A stretch of DNA of 64,000 bases. Source: Firmicutes bacterium UBA2530. Its GTDB lineage: Bacteria; Bacillota; Clostridia; Tissierellales; Sedimentibacteraceae. Shown here piece by piece: positions 24,516 through 32,564 of this stretch; the stretch's first letter is position 1; each line of letters starts with the position of its first letter. The notes beneath the pieces are model-generated. The model saw only the letters and a program-made list of their open reading frames with translations, searched no databases and was not told where the DNA came from. The position numbers and the translations under genes were made by a program. The stretch lies in the NCBI GenBank assembly GCA_002340985.1, contig DDNC01000002.1, positions 261,732 to 325,731 on the forward strand. Reading direction: 5' to 3'.

Positions 24516-25406
24516 ATGAGAGATACGTTTTCTGATTATCATCCCCTTGTAAATTTTTTATATTTTGGATTTATATTTGCATTTTCCATGGTGTTCATGC
24601 ACCCTGTATGCCTTGTTATTTCAATTGTATGTGCATTTATATATTCTATAATTTTAAAGGGTAAAAGAGCGGTGAAGTTTAACTTCGCCTTCCTTTTGCC
24701 CACTATGCTTGTTACAGCACTCATAAATCCTGCATTTAATCACGAGGGAGCAACTATAATCACATATCTTCATACGGGAAATCCATTAACGCTTGAGTCT
24801 ATTGTCTACGGCATTGCGGCATCCTGCCTGCTGTCAGCGATGGTATGCTGGTTTTCCTGCTACAACGAGGTTATGACATCCGATAAATTTGTATATTTAT
24901 TCGGCAGGATTATACCTGCCATGTCCCTTGTTTTGTCCATGGCTCTCAGATTTGTGCCCAAATTCAAAGCGCAGGTTAAGGTTGTGTCCAACGCTCAAAG
25001 GTGCATAGGCAGGGATGTTTCCAACGGCAGTATTTTACAGCGAGCACGCCATGGTATTACTATTTTGTCCATAATGATTACCTGGGCTTTGGAAAATGCC
25101 ATAGAAACGTCGGACAGCATGAGGAGCAGGGGCCACGGTCTTCCCGGAAGAACAGCCTTTTCTATCTACAGCCTTGAAAAAAGAGATAAGTCAGCACTTG
25201 CCGCAATAGGACTCCTTGGTTGTTACGTGCTGGCGGGAGGTATTGCGGGAGGCTTAAAATGGAGATATTTTCCAACAATGAGGGGAAACGGGATTAATTT
25301 CTTTACAATAAGCTTGTGGATTTCATATACGGTGCTTTGCCTTGTACCGGTAATCGTACGTATTGAGGAGGAAAGACAGTGGAAAGCTACGCAATTAAAA
25401 ATTTAA
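24516..25406 (+). CDS. ECF transporter transmembrane (T) component
   Basis: 296 residues and about six membrane segments. It carries the EcfT signature for coupling to the ATPases: SMALRFVPKF (about 146-155) and the ARG-type coupling helix SMRSRGHGLPGR near 200-212. The C-terminal part adds two membrane segments. EcfT transmits ATP hydrolysis to toppling of the S component during vitamin uptake. The gene overlaps the next one by 28 bases, so stoichiometric production is likely. It is downstream of the two surface proteins, the only importer in this operon. Confidence 0.9.
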   Translation: MRDTFSDYHPLVNFLYFGFIFAFSMVFMHPVCLVISIVCAFIYSIILKGKRAVKFNFAFLLPTMLVTALINPAFNHEGATIITYLHTGNPLTLESIVYGIAASCLLSAMVCWFSCYNEVMTSDKFVYLFGRIIPAMSLVLSMALRFVPKFKAQVKVVSNAQRCIGRDVSNGSILQRARHGITILSIMITWALENAIETSDSMRSRGHGLPGRTAFSIYSLEKRDKSALAAIGLLGCYVLAGGIAGGLKWRYFPTMRGNGINFFTISLWISYTVLCLVPVIVRIEEERQWKATQLKI

Positions 25407-28132
25407 CATTCTCCTATCCTGAGCAGGAAAGATTAGTATTAAATGACGTATCCCTTACAATAGAAAGAGGACAGTTTGTTGTGCTGTGCGGTCCATCGGG
25501 CTGTGGAAAAACAACGCTTCTCAGGCAGCTTAAGACGGTGCTGGCGCCTCACGGCGTAAAAAGCGGGACGATTTCCTTTGAAGGAGTTTCTCTGGAAGAA
25601 ATGAGCCACGAGGAACAGTCCTCACGCATAGGCTTTGTGCTGCAAAGCCCGGAAAACCAAATAGTTACGGACAAGGTGTGGCATGAACTTGCCTTCGGAC
25701 TGGAGAGCCTTGGTCTGGATACACCCTCCATACGTCTCAGAGTTGCTGAAATGGCATCATTTTTTGGTATACAAAACTGGTTTTATAAAAATGTTACAGA
25801 GCTCTCGGGAGGACAAAAACAGCTTTTAAACCTGGCGGCCATAATGGCAATGCAGCCCTCAGTTTTAATTCTGGACGAGCCCACCAGTCAGCTGGACCCC
25901 ATAGCTGCTTCAGATTTTCTTGCTACTGTTGGCAAAATAAACAGGGAGCTGGGAACCACGGTTATTTTAACGGAGCACAGGCTGGAGGAGGCTATGCCCT
26001 TGGCTGATAGGGCATTGGTAATGGATGGCGGAAGTATTATTTTTGATGGCAGTCCAAGAGCGGTAGGGCAGTCCCTTGGAAGGGAAAATCACAGGATGTT
26101 TCTTGCCATGCCTGTACCCATGAGAGTGTATGCGGGTGTTGAAAACAGCCTTGACTGCCCCATAACGGTGAGAGAGGGCAGGCAGTGGCTGGATGCATTT
26201 GCAGCAGATAATTCAGTTAATCCTGTTTTTGCGGATAAATCTGCTGTCGCAGAAGCTAAAGGCAATGAAGCAATAAGCATCACAGATGCATGGTTCCGAT
26301 ACGAGAAGGATTTGCCTGATGTTGTCAAGGGTGTGAGCTTGAAGGTGCAAAAGGGAGAATTCTTAGCAATATTGGGCGGAAACGGTACAGGAAAAACAAC
26401 CACTCTTTCATTGCTGTCCGGAATCAACCGACCATACAGAGGCATGGTAATGCTTTACGGAAGGGAGCTCCACACAATTCCGGAAAATGAAAAATTCAGC
26501 GGTCTGTTAGGAGTATTGCCCCAAAATCCGCAGGCGTTGTTTGTTAAAAAAACTGTTGAGCTGGACTTATATGAAATGCTTAAGGGACGTAGGTTAACAG
26601 CTGATGAACGCCAAAAGTATGTTATGCGAACCGCATCTCTTTGCAGATTAGATGGTCTCATGAATCAACATCCCTATGATCTGTCAGGTGGAGAGCAGCA
26701 GCGTGCGGCATTGGCAAAGGTTCTGCTGCTTGAGCCTGAAATTCTGCTTCTGGACGAGCCCACAAAAGGCATGGATGCAGAGTTTAAGCAGATATTTGCA
26801 GGTATTTTAAATAATCTCCTGAAAAAGGGAGTCACCATTGTAATGGTAAGCCACGATATTGAATTTTGTGCAAAATATGCAAGCAGATGCGCCTTATTTT
26901 TTGACGGCGGAATCGTAACAGACGGTAATCCAAGGCAGTTTTTTTCAGGCAACAGCTTTTACACCACCGCGGCAAACCGAATGGCAAGGCACATGCTTTC
27001 CGAAGCGGTTACGGCTGAGGATATCATAATGGCATGTGGAGGTAGTCCTGCACCCGAGGAAGAGACGGACCTCGGTGATGATGATTATACTGATGAGCAG
27101 GATAAACCGGATAAATCAAATAAGATAGAAGATTCCGGAAGTAAAACCGCATCTACTGAGAAAAGCCCGTCAATAATAAAGAGGATAACCTCAGTTGCTT
27201 CACTTATAGTTCTTTTGTTGACTGCCCAGAGGCTGTTTCCAATTGTATCACGTTTTGCATGGGCAGGACTTAAGGGAGAGCTTTCAGCTATGGGGGACTT
27301 TATTGCAGTCCAGCAGTGGACGTATTCAGGTATGCTTGTTTCATTTGTTATTTCAGCAACTGCATTTTGTATGTCAGTATTTGCGAAGAGCAATGTGCCG
27401 CAATCTGTTATACAGGTTCAAAGAGATAAGCGGCAGCTTTCAAAACGTACTGTAACGGCTGCGGTCCTCATATTGCTTCTCATACCTCTTACCATATACA
27501 TAGGTGTTTTTTACTTAGGAGACCGCAAATATTACTTCATATCTCTGCTGATTATTTTGGAGACAATGCTTCCCTTTGTTATGATTTTTGAGGGACGTAA
27601 GCCACAGGCAAGGGAGCTGGTGATTATTGCCTCACTGTGCGGAATAGGAGTTGCAGGAAGGGCAGCTTTTTTTATGCTTCCTCAGTTTAAGCCTGTTGCT
27701 GCCATGGTAATAATATCGAGTGTAGCCTTCGGAGGTGAGAGCGGGTTTTTAGTAGGAGCAATGACCATGTTCCTGTCCAATATGCTTTACGGTCAGGGAC
27801 CTTGGACGCCATGGCAGATGTTTGCTATGGGAGTCATAGGATTCTTGTCGGGTGTTTTGTTCCGCAAGGGGCTGCTGAGAAGGGACAGAGTTTCACTTGC
27901 GGTATTTGGAGGAGTATCTGTATTCCTTGTTTACGGAGGCATTATGAATCCAGCATCTGTTTTGATGTTTCAATCAAAGGTATCATGGCCAATGATTATC
28001 ACATCCTGGGTTACGGGAGCGCCATTTGACCTGATTCATGCTGCTGCAACGGTATTTTTTCTGCTGGTCATGGGAGAGCCCATGCTGGAAAAGCTTGACC
28101 GCATAAAGGTTAAGTACGGGCTTGTGGAGTAA
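25379..28132 (+). CDS. Fused ECF transporter: two ATPase domains plus substrate-binding S component
   Basis: 917 residues from a GTG start with GAGGAGG upstream, inside the end of the EcfT gene. ATPase 1: Walker A GPSGCGKTT (about 38-46), signature LSGGQ (about 142), Walker B ILDEP (about 163). ATPase 2: GGNGTGKTT (about 333), LSGGEQ (about 435), LLLDEP (about 456). An acidic, Lys-rich linker (about 560-600) leads to a membrane part: two isolated segments (about 600-680), then an S-component-like domain of about six segments (690-905), including AFGGESGFLVGAMTMFLSN and GPWTPWQMFAMGVIGFLSG. Such wording is seen in S components for cobalamin-like vitamins (CbrT type). EcfA, EcfA' and S in one chain is unusual. 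The substrate is inferred from the neighbours. Confidence 0.85.
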   Translation: MESYAIKNLTFSYPEQERLVLNDVSLTIERGQFVVLCGPSGCGKTTLLRQLKTVLAPHGVKSGTISFEGVSLEEMSHEEQSSRIGFVLQSPENQIVTDKVWHELAFGLESLGLDTPSIRLRVAEMASFFGIQNWFYKNVTELSGGQKQLLNLAAIMAMQPSVLILDEPTSQLDPIAASDFLATVGKINRELGTTVILTEHRLEEAMPLADRALVMDGGSIIFDGSPRAVGQSLGRENHRMFLAMPVPMRVYAGVENSLDCPITVREGRQWLDAFAADNSVNPVFADKSAVAEAKGNEAISITDAWFRYEKDLPDVVKGVSLKVQKGEFLAILGGNGTGKTTTLSLLSGINRPYRGMVMLYGRELHTIPENEKFSGLLGVLPQNPQALFVKKTVELDLYEMLKGRRLTADERQKYVMRTASLCRLDGLMNQHPYDLSGGEQQRAALAKVLLLEPEILLLDEPTKGMDAEFKQIFAGILNNLLKKGVTIVMVSHDIEFCAKYASRCALFFDGGIVTDGNPRQFFSGNSFYTTAANRMARHMLSEAVTAEDIIMACGGSPAPEEETDLGDDDYTDEQDKPDKSNKIEDSGSKTASTEKSPSIIKRITSVASLIVLLLTAQRLFPIVSRFAWAGLKGELSAMGDFIAVQQWTYSGMLVSFVISATAFCMSVFAKSNVPQSVIQVQRDKRQLSKRTVTAAVLILLLIPLTIYIGVFYLGDRKYYFISLLIILETMLPFVMIFEGRKPQARELVIIASLCGIGVAGRAAFFMLPQFKPVAAMVIISSVAFGGESGFLVGAMTMFLSNMLYGQGPWTPWQMFAMGVIGFLSGVLFRKGLLRRDRVSLAVFGGVSVFLVYGGIMNPASVLMFQSKVSWPMIITSWVTGAPFDLIHAAATVFFLLVMGEPMLEKLDRIKVKYGLVE

Positions 28133-28155
28133 CATAAAAAAACTTATGGGAGGAG

Positions 28156-28190
28156 CTTTTTACAGGCAATTGTCTCTTCACTGTAAAAAG
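28156..28190 (+). terminator. Inverted repeat after the ECF operon
   Basis: CTTTTTACAG and CTGTAAAAAG form a perfect 10-bp stem with a 15-base loop. There is only a weak T-rich tail (TTAAATAATTTTAATT). A terminator or processing site. Confidence 0.55.
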
Positions 28191-28266
28191 TTAAATAATT
28201 TTAATTTATGCCTTGAATTTCTTGAAAAAAGATGTTACCGTATTACAAAAAAACATGGAGAAGATT

Positions 28267-29232
28267 ATGGCATTAAAGCACAAAAGGGATCCGCTCATAT
28301 ATCAAGGAAAAAATAAAAATGAAAATTATTTTGAAGGATGGTACTTTAAGCACGTATCAAGTGATTTAAACAATGCACTAAGTATAATACCTGGGATTTC
28401 CAAAAACAAACAAGACTCCCATGCATTTATTCAAGTCATCCTGCTGTTTAAAAACAATGGAAAGCTAGCTCTCAAGAGCCACTATTTTAAATTTTCGCCT
28501 AAAGAATTTGAATTTACCGAGTCTCCATTTTCATTAATAATTAATAGGAATATTTTTTCAAGAAAAGGTATTAAGCTTAATTTAATAGATAATGAATACT
28601 CAATAGAGGGAAGTATAAGTTATTCAGATCTTGCTGATATCAGAAGGAACATTCTTTCTCCAAATGCAATGGGTTTTTTCGCTTACATGCCATTCATGGA
28701 ATGCTATCATGACATCATCAGTATGAATCATGATCTAACAGGCAATATCTCTATTAATAACCTAAATTTCGATTTTAATAATGGTAAGGGATATATAGAA
28801 AAAGATTGCGGAATATCATTTCCAAAAGAATATATATGGCTTCAATCAAATCATTTTGATGGTTCTAATGCAAGCATAATGTTTTCGCTTGCACATATTC
28901 CATTTCTGGGTACAGCATTTCAAGGATTTATATGTAATCTAGCTGTTGATGGCAAGGAATACAGATTTGCAACCTACAATAAAAGCAAGATAATCAAAAC
29001 AATTTATGGAGAAGAATTCTTGGAATTCATCATAATAAGGGGAAATTACAAGCTTGTTATAAAAGCAGGAATAAGTCAAGACATTGGCTTATTAAGGGCA
29101 CCTGCAAATGGGTTAATGAATGTTCCGGTAAAAGAAGGTCTTTCAGGCGATGTGGATTTAAAGCTGTTTAACGGTACAAGGATGTTGTTTAAAGGCTCAA
29201 GTAAGGTTTGTGCTATTGAAATACAAAGGTAA
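28267..29232 (+). CDS. Tocopherol-cyclase-like family protein
   Basis: 321 residues. The ATG at 28267 has GGAG six bases upstream; longer TTG or ATG starts lack a good site. Family landmarks: NYFEGWYFKHVS near residue 17, AFIQVILLF, GFFAYMPFMECYHDI near 140, and KGYIEKDCGISFPKEYIWLQ near 178, the W-rich beta-barrel pattern of the tocopherol_cycl (PF14249) family. Plant members cyclise prenylated quinols; bacterial members lacking that pathway are of unknown function and are probably lipid- or isoprenoid-binding. It stands alone between the ECF operon and hutH. Codon use resembles AT-rich neighbours, slightly more AT than the ECF genes. Confidence 0.8.
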   Translation: MALKHKRDPLIYQGKNKNENYFEGWYFKHVSSDLNNALSIIPGISKNKQDSHAFIQVILLFKNNGKLALKSHYFKFSPKEFEFTESPFSLIINRNIFSRKGIKLNLIDNEYSIEGSISYSDLADIRRNILSPNAMGFFAYMPFMECYHDIISMNHDLTGNISINNLNFDFNNGKGYIEKDCGISFPKEYIWLQSNHFDGSNASIMFSLAHIPFLGTAFQGFICNLAVDGKEYRFATYNKSKIIKTIYGEEFLEFIIIRGNYKLVIKAGISQDIGLLRAPANGLMNVPVKEGLSGDVDLKLFNGTRMLFKGSSKVCAIEIQR

Positions 29233-29290
29233 CTAACAGTAGTGAGGAATAAAAAAATTACTATTTATTGCTGATCAGGTACTCCTTTGA

Positions 29291-29319
29291 TTGACAAACT
29301 CGTAAAATTATACTATAAT
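29291..29319 (+). promoter_or_regulatory. Sigma-70 promoter of hutH
   Basis: Perfect TTGACA at 29291-29296, a 17-base spacer and perfect TATAAT at 29314-29319. Confidence 0.92.
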
Positions 29320-29343
29320 TTAATTAAAGAAACAGCCTATAGA

Positions 29344-29407
29344 AATAAGACATTAGGAGGCAGATTTTGGTGTATTTATGATACACTGAAATTTGTCTTA
29401 TTTTTTT
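29344..29407 (+). promoter_or_regulatory. Attenuator-like terminator in the hutH leader
   Basis: AATAAGACA (29344-29352) pairs with TGTCTTATT (29394-29402), followed by seven T residues. Inside it GTGTAT/ATACAC form an inner hairpin. An AGGAGG (29355-29360) inside the loop precedes GTG or TTG codons of a 3-4 codon ORF. It lies after the promoter and before the hutH start, so full-length transcripts need read-through. An antiterminator protein or translation of the small ORF could supply it. Confidence 0.6.
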
Positions 29408-29431
29408 AGAAAAAATATTCGGGAGGAAAAC

Positions 29432-30961
29432 ATGGAAAAGATAATAATTACAGGAAATACACTTACAATTGATGAAGTTGTTTCTGTGTGCAGGAACTTC
29501 TGTGAAGTTGAGTTGTCACAGGCAGCGGTTGACAAAATAAAAGAATCAAGAAAGATAGTTGATGAATTTGTTGAAAATGAAGATGTTGTATATGGAATAA
29601 CAACAGGCTTCGGTAAATTCAGCGATGTTTCAATTTCAAAGGAAGAATCAAAGCTTCTCCAGAAGAACCTCATAATTACTCATGCAGTGGGCGCAGGAAA
29701 GCCTTTTGACACAGAGGTTGTCAGAGGAATAATACTGCTGAGAATAAACAATCTGGCAAAGGGATATTCAGGTGCAAGGCTTGAAACAATACAGACCATG
29801 ATTGATATGCTCAACAAAAGAGTTCACCCAGTTGTTCCTCAAAAAGGTTCATTGGGCGCAAGCGGTGATTTGGCTCCTCTGTCACACATGGTTCTGCCTA
29901 TGATAGGCCTTGGTATGGCAGAATATATGGGCGAAGTAATTCCGGGCAATGAGGCAATGGAAAGGGCAGGAATACAAATTGTGGAGCTTACCTCAAAGGA
30001 GGGGCTTGCGTTAATAAACGGAACTCAGGTAATGACAGCGGTGGGAGCCTTGACGATATATGATGCGCTTAATCTGGTAAAGGCTTCTGATATAGCGGCG
30101 GCTTTGAGTTTTGAGGCACAAAATGGCGTGGTGAATGCTCTCGATCACAAGGTTCATGATGTCAGGCCACACAAGGGACAGATGGACACAGCAAGAATTT
30201 TGCTGCAGCTCTTGGAAGAGAGCAAGATGACTACAAGGCAGGGAGAAATCAGAGTTCAGGATGCTTATTCGTTGAGATGCACGCCTCAGGTGCACGGAGC
30301 AAGCAAGGACGCTATTAATTATGTGAGAGAAAGAGTTGAAATAGAAATAAATTCTGTAACGGACAATCCCATAATATTTCCTGAAACAAGAGAGGGTATA
30401 TCGGGAGGAAACTTCCACGGACAGCCAATGGCTCTCAGCTTTGATTTTCTGGGCATAGCTCTTGCCGAGCTTGCAAATATTTCAGAAAGAAGGCTTGAGA
30501 GACTGGTGAACCCTGCATTGAGCGGATTGCCGGCATTCCTTGTTGAACAGGGCGGATTGAATTCAGGATTCATGATTGTTCAGTATTCTGCTGCTGCATT
30601 GGTTTCGGAGAACAAGGTTCTTGCCCATCCAGCTTCGGTTGACAGCATTCCCTCATCGGCAAATCAGGAGGACCATGTTTCAATGGGAACAATATCCGCA
30701 CGCAAGGCCAAGGAAATAATGGAAAATGTGAGAAGAGTCATTGCAATGGAAATAATGTGCGCATGCCAGGGAATTGACCTGAGAGGAAACAAGGGTCTTG
30801 GAAAAGGGACTGCTCCTGTTTATGAAGCAGTAAGAAGTCAGGTTCAGACATTGACAGAAGACAGACCTCTGTATGAAGACATAAATAAATGCGAAGAGCT
30901 GATAATAGATATGTCAATTATTAAAGCATGTGAGAATAAAGCAGGAAATATAGAATTTTAA
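29432..30961 (+). CDS. hutH: Histidine ammonia-lyase
   Basis: 509 residues. It converts L-histidine to urocanate plus ammonia, the first step of histidine degradation. The MIO-forming motif GSLGASGDLAPLSH places the autocatalytic triad at about Ala143-Ser144-Gly145. Other family blocks are YGITTGFGKF, QDAYSLRCTPQVHGA, TDNPIIFPE, SANQEDHVSMG. The start at 29432 is chosen over one at 29393 because GGGAGG sits five bases upstream. No hutU, hutI or other histidine-pathway gene is adjacent, so it may act alone here, with the remaining steps encoded elsewhere. Tyrosine ammonia-lyase activity cannot be excluded, but length and motifs favour HAL. Confidence 0.95.
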   Translation: MEKIIITGNTLTIDEVVSVCRNFCEVELSQAAVDKIKESRKIVDEFVENEDVVYGITTGFGKFSDVSISKEESKLLQKNLIITHAVGAGKPFDTEVVRGIILLRINNLAKGYSGARLETIQTMIDMLNKRVHPVVPQKGSLGASGDLAPLSHMVLPMIGLGMAEYMGEVIPGNEAMERAGIQIVELTSKEGLALINGTQVMTAVGALTIYDALNLVKASDIAAALSFEAQNGVVNALDHKVHDVRPHKGQMDTARILLQLLEESKMTTRQGEIRVQDAYSLRCTPQVHGASKDAINYVRERVEIEINSVTDNPIIFPETREGISGGNFHGQPMALSFDFLGIALAELANISERRLERLVNPALSGLPAFLVEQGGLNSGFMIVQYSAAALVSENKVLAHPASVDSIPSSANQEDHVSMGTISARKAKEIMENVRRVIAMEIMCACQGIDLRGNKGLGKGTAPVYEAVRSQVQTLTEDRPLYEDINKCEELIIDMSIIKACENKAGNIEF

Positions 30962-30979
30962 ATTTCAATAACTAAAATG

Positions 30980-31012
30980 AAAGCATGTTAACCTCTTGAT
31001 TAACATGCTTTT
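30980..31012. terminator. Bidirectional terminator between convergent hutH and desulfidase genes
   Basis: AAAGCATGTTAA and TTAACATGCTTTT form a 12-bp stem with T or A tracts on both strands. Confidence 0.88.
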
Positions 31013-31019
31013 GTATGCC

Positions 31020-32279
31020 TTAACATTTTTCCATCATGACCTTCAATATTTCATCATCTGTGTTTTTCATGCCTATGTTAGAAACGTGAGCTAAGTTCAG
31101 AATTGTTTTTTCAGGAGTATCCCCCAATATCCCGTTATCATCCGGGATGAATATATTTTTAAGAGCCATTTCAGAAGCATCCACTGCAGCATCCACTGAT
31201 ATGGAAAGCTTGTAGGAGCATCCCAATTTGGCGCCGTCACAAAGCATACCCGATATTCCCGCCACCATGTTATTTATTGAGCCCTTAATTTGATTTATAT
31301 CTCCGTCCAGCAGGTATGTAAGCCCGACGGCGCAGCCCACACCCGCGGCAACACCGCAGCCGCATACGGGAGATAATGAGCCTAAATGCGCTTTTACAAA
31401 TATTGTTACAAGATGGCTCAATGTAACGGCGCGTATTATTTTTTCATTTTGGATTTTTTCAGCCATACCTACATAGGAAACAGGTATTATTGCCACAAGA
31501 CCGTGATTTCCTGAGCCGGCACTGCTCATGACCGGCAGGAGGTATCCCGACATACGGGCTTCGGAGGCAGCGGCAGTATATGCCTTTGCCATGGAAAAGA
31601 CATCTTTTGCGCTGTTGTAAAAATAATTTCCGAGACCCACGCCTGTCTGACCCTGTAAGCCTGCCTGTGCAATTCTCATATTTAAATCAATTCCGTTTTG
31701 AATAAATGCTATATCTTCAATGGGAGCCTCATCGGCAAATTTAATTAAATCATCGATACAATATCTCTTGATTTCATTTCTGATTTCTCCGGAGGTTTCG
31801 GTATTTAATGCGTTATCAAGAATAACCTGTCCGTTTTTTACTTCGCTGATTATATTTGTGTGTGAGTTTCTTATTGTTACGCTGCAGGTATCATTTTCTC
31901 CCAATGCTTCTGCCTTTATATAAAGACCCTGAATATTTTCCAGCTGCAGGCTTATGATATTTGATTCAACAATTTTAAGTGCCTTGTCAATGCTTTTATT
32001 GTCCACATCCTTTAATACTTCCAATTTGTATTCTGATTTTCCCACAACCAATGCAAGAGCCGCCGCAAAAATAATCCCGTGCTCATTTGTTCCCGGAATT
32101 CCCACACTCATGCTGTTTTTAATTATGTTTTTGTCGGCATATATTTTTAATTCTTTTACGTCAGACCCAAGTATTTCTTTGGCTCTTGCAGCCGCATAAG
32201 CCACAGCTCCTGGCTCTGTGCATCCCAAAGCCGGAACCACTTGATTTTTTAATATATCAACTAATAAATTTTTACCCAT
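31020..32279 (-). CDS. L-cysteine desulfidase / L-serine dehydratase-like protein (UPF0597, CyuA family)
   Basis: 419 residues from the ATG at 32279 (GGAGG just upstream; a longer in-frame start is not supported). Conserved blocks: ALGCTEPGAVAYA near residue 16 and SVGIPGTNEHG (about 56), both typical of the iron-sulfur dehydratase-like fold, then CGCGVAAGVGCAVGLTY near 310 and GMLCDGAKLGCSYKL near 350, whose cysteines could ligate a [4Fe-4S] cluster. Members release sulfide and pyruvate from cysteine (anaerobic cysteine catabolism) or deaminate related amino acids. A consensus sigma-54 promoter lies directly upstream and a divergent sigma-54 activator is next door, so expression is inducible. 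Confidence 0.87.
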   Translation of the reverse strand: MGKNLLVDILKNQVVPALGCTEPGAVAYAAARAKEILGSDVKELKIYADKNIIKNSMSVGIPGTNEHGIIFAAALALVVGKSEYKLEVLKDVDNKSIDKALKIVESNIISLQLENIQGLYIKAEALGENDTCSVTIRNSHTNIISEVKNGQVILDNALNTETSGEIRNEIKRYCIDDLIKFADEAPIEDIAFIQNGIDLNMRIAQAGLQGQTGVGLGNYFYNSAKDVFSMAKAYTAAASEARMSGYLLPVMSSAGSGNHGLVAIIPVSYVGMAEKIQNEKIIRAVTLSHLVTIFVKAHLGSLSPVCGCGVAAGVGCAVGLTYLLDGDINQIKGSINNMVAGISGMLCDGAKLGCSYKLSISVDAAVDASEMALKNIFIPDDNGILGDTPEKTILNLAHVSNIGMKNTDDEILKVMMEKC

Positions 32280-32302
32280 AACACACCTCCGACAACATAT
32301 GA

Positions 32303-32317
32303 GCAATATTTGTGCCA
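32303..32317 (-). promoter_or_regulatory. Sigma-54 promoter of the desulfidase-family gene
   Basis: On the minus strand TGGCAC, five bases, TTGCT: an exact match to the -24/-12 consensus. The expected start is near 32291, giving a leader of about 12 bases that begins just before the GGAGG. Confidence 0.92.
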
Positions 32318-32461
32318 AGCAAACTAAACGGAAAAATAAAATCAAAAGCTTGAAATACTAACAGTTATTCTTGGAAGCGCTTATTCTGTCTGAAGAATAA
32401 TTCTTATTTTTGATAAATGTAATTTATATTATTATGAAGCGTATTGAAAATACTTATATAT

Positions 32462-32515
32462 ATAATTTATCATTTTTGAAAAATACTTATCAAAAATGAT
32501 AAATTATGATATAAT
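32462..32515 (+). promoter_or_regulatory. Long palindrome overlapping the activator promoter
   Basis: An inverted repeat has 18-bp arms at 32462-32479 and 32490-32507 (core ATTTATCATTTTTGA and its complement). The sigma-70 promoter of the activator gene overlaps it: TTATCA at 32487-32492, 17 bases, then TATAAT at 32510-32515 with a TGA extended -10. The layout fits autoregulation. The palindrome is also a candidate enhancer site, about 150-190 bases from the sigma-54 promoter. Confidence 0.75.
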
Positions 32516-32564
32516 GAAACTGCAGTGTTCGGAGCCTGCAAAAATTGTAAAGAAAGGTATGCTT

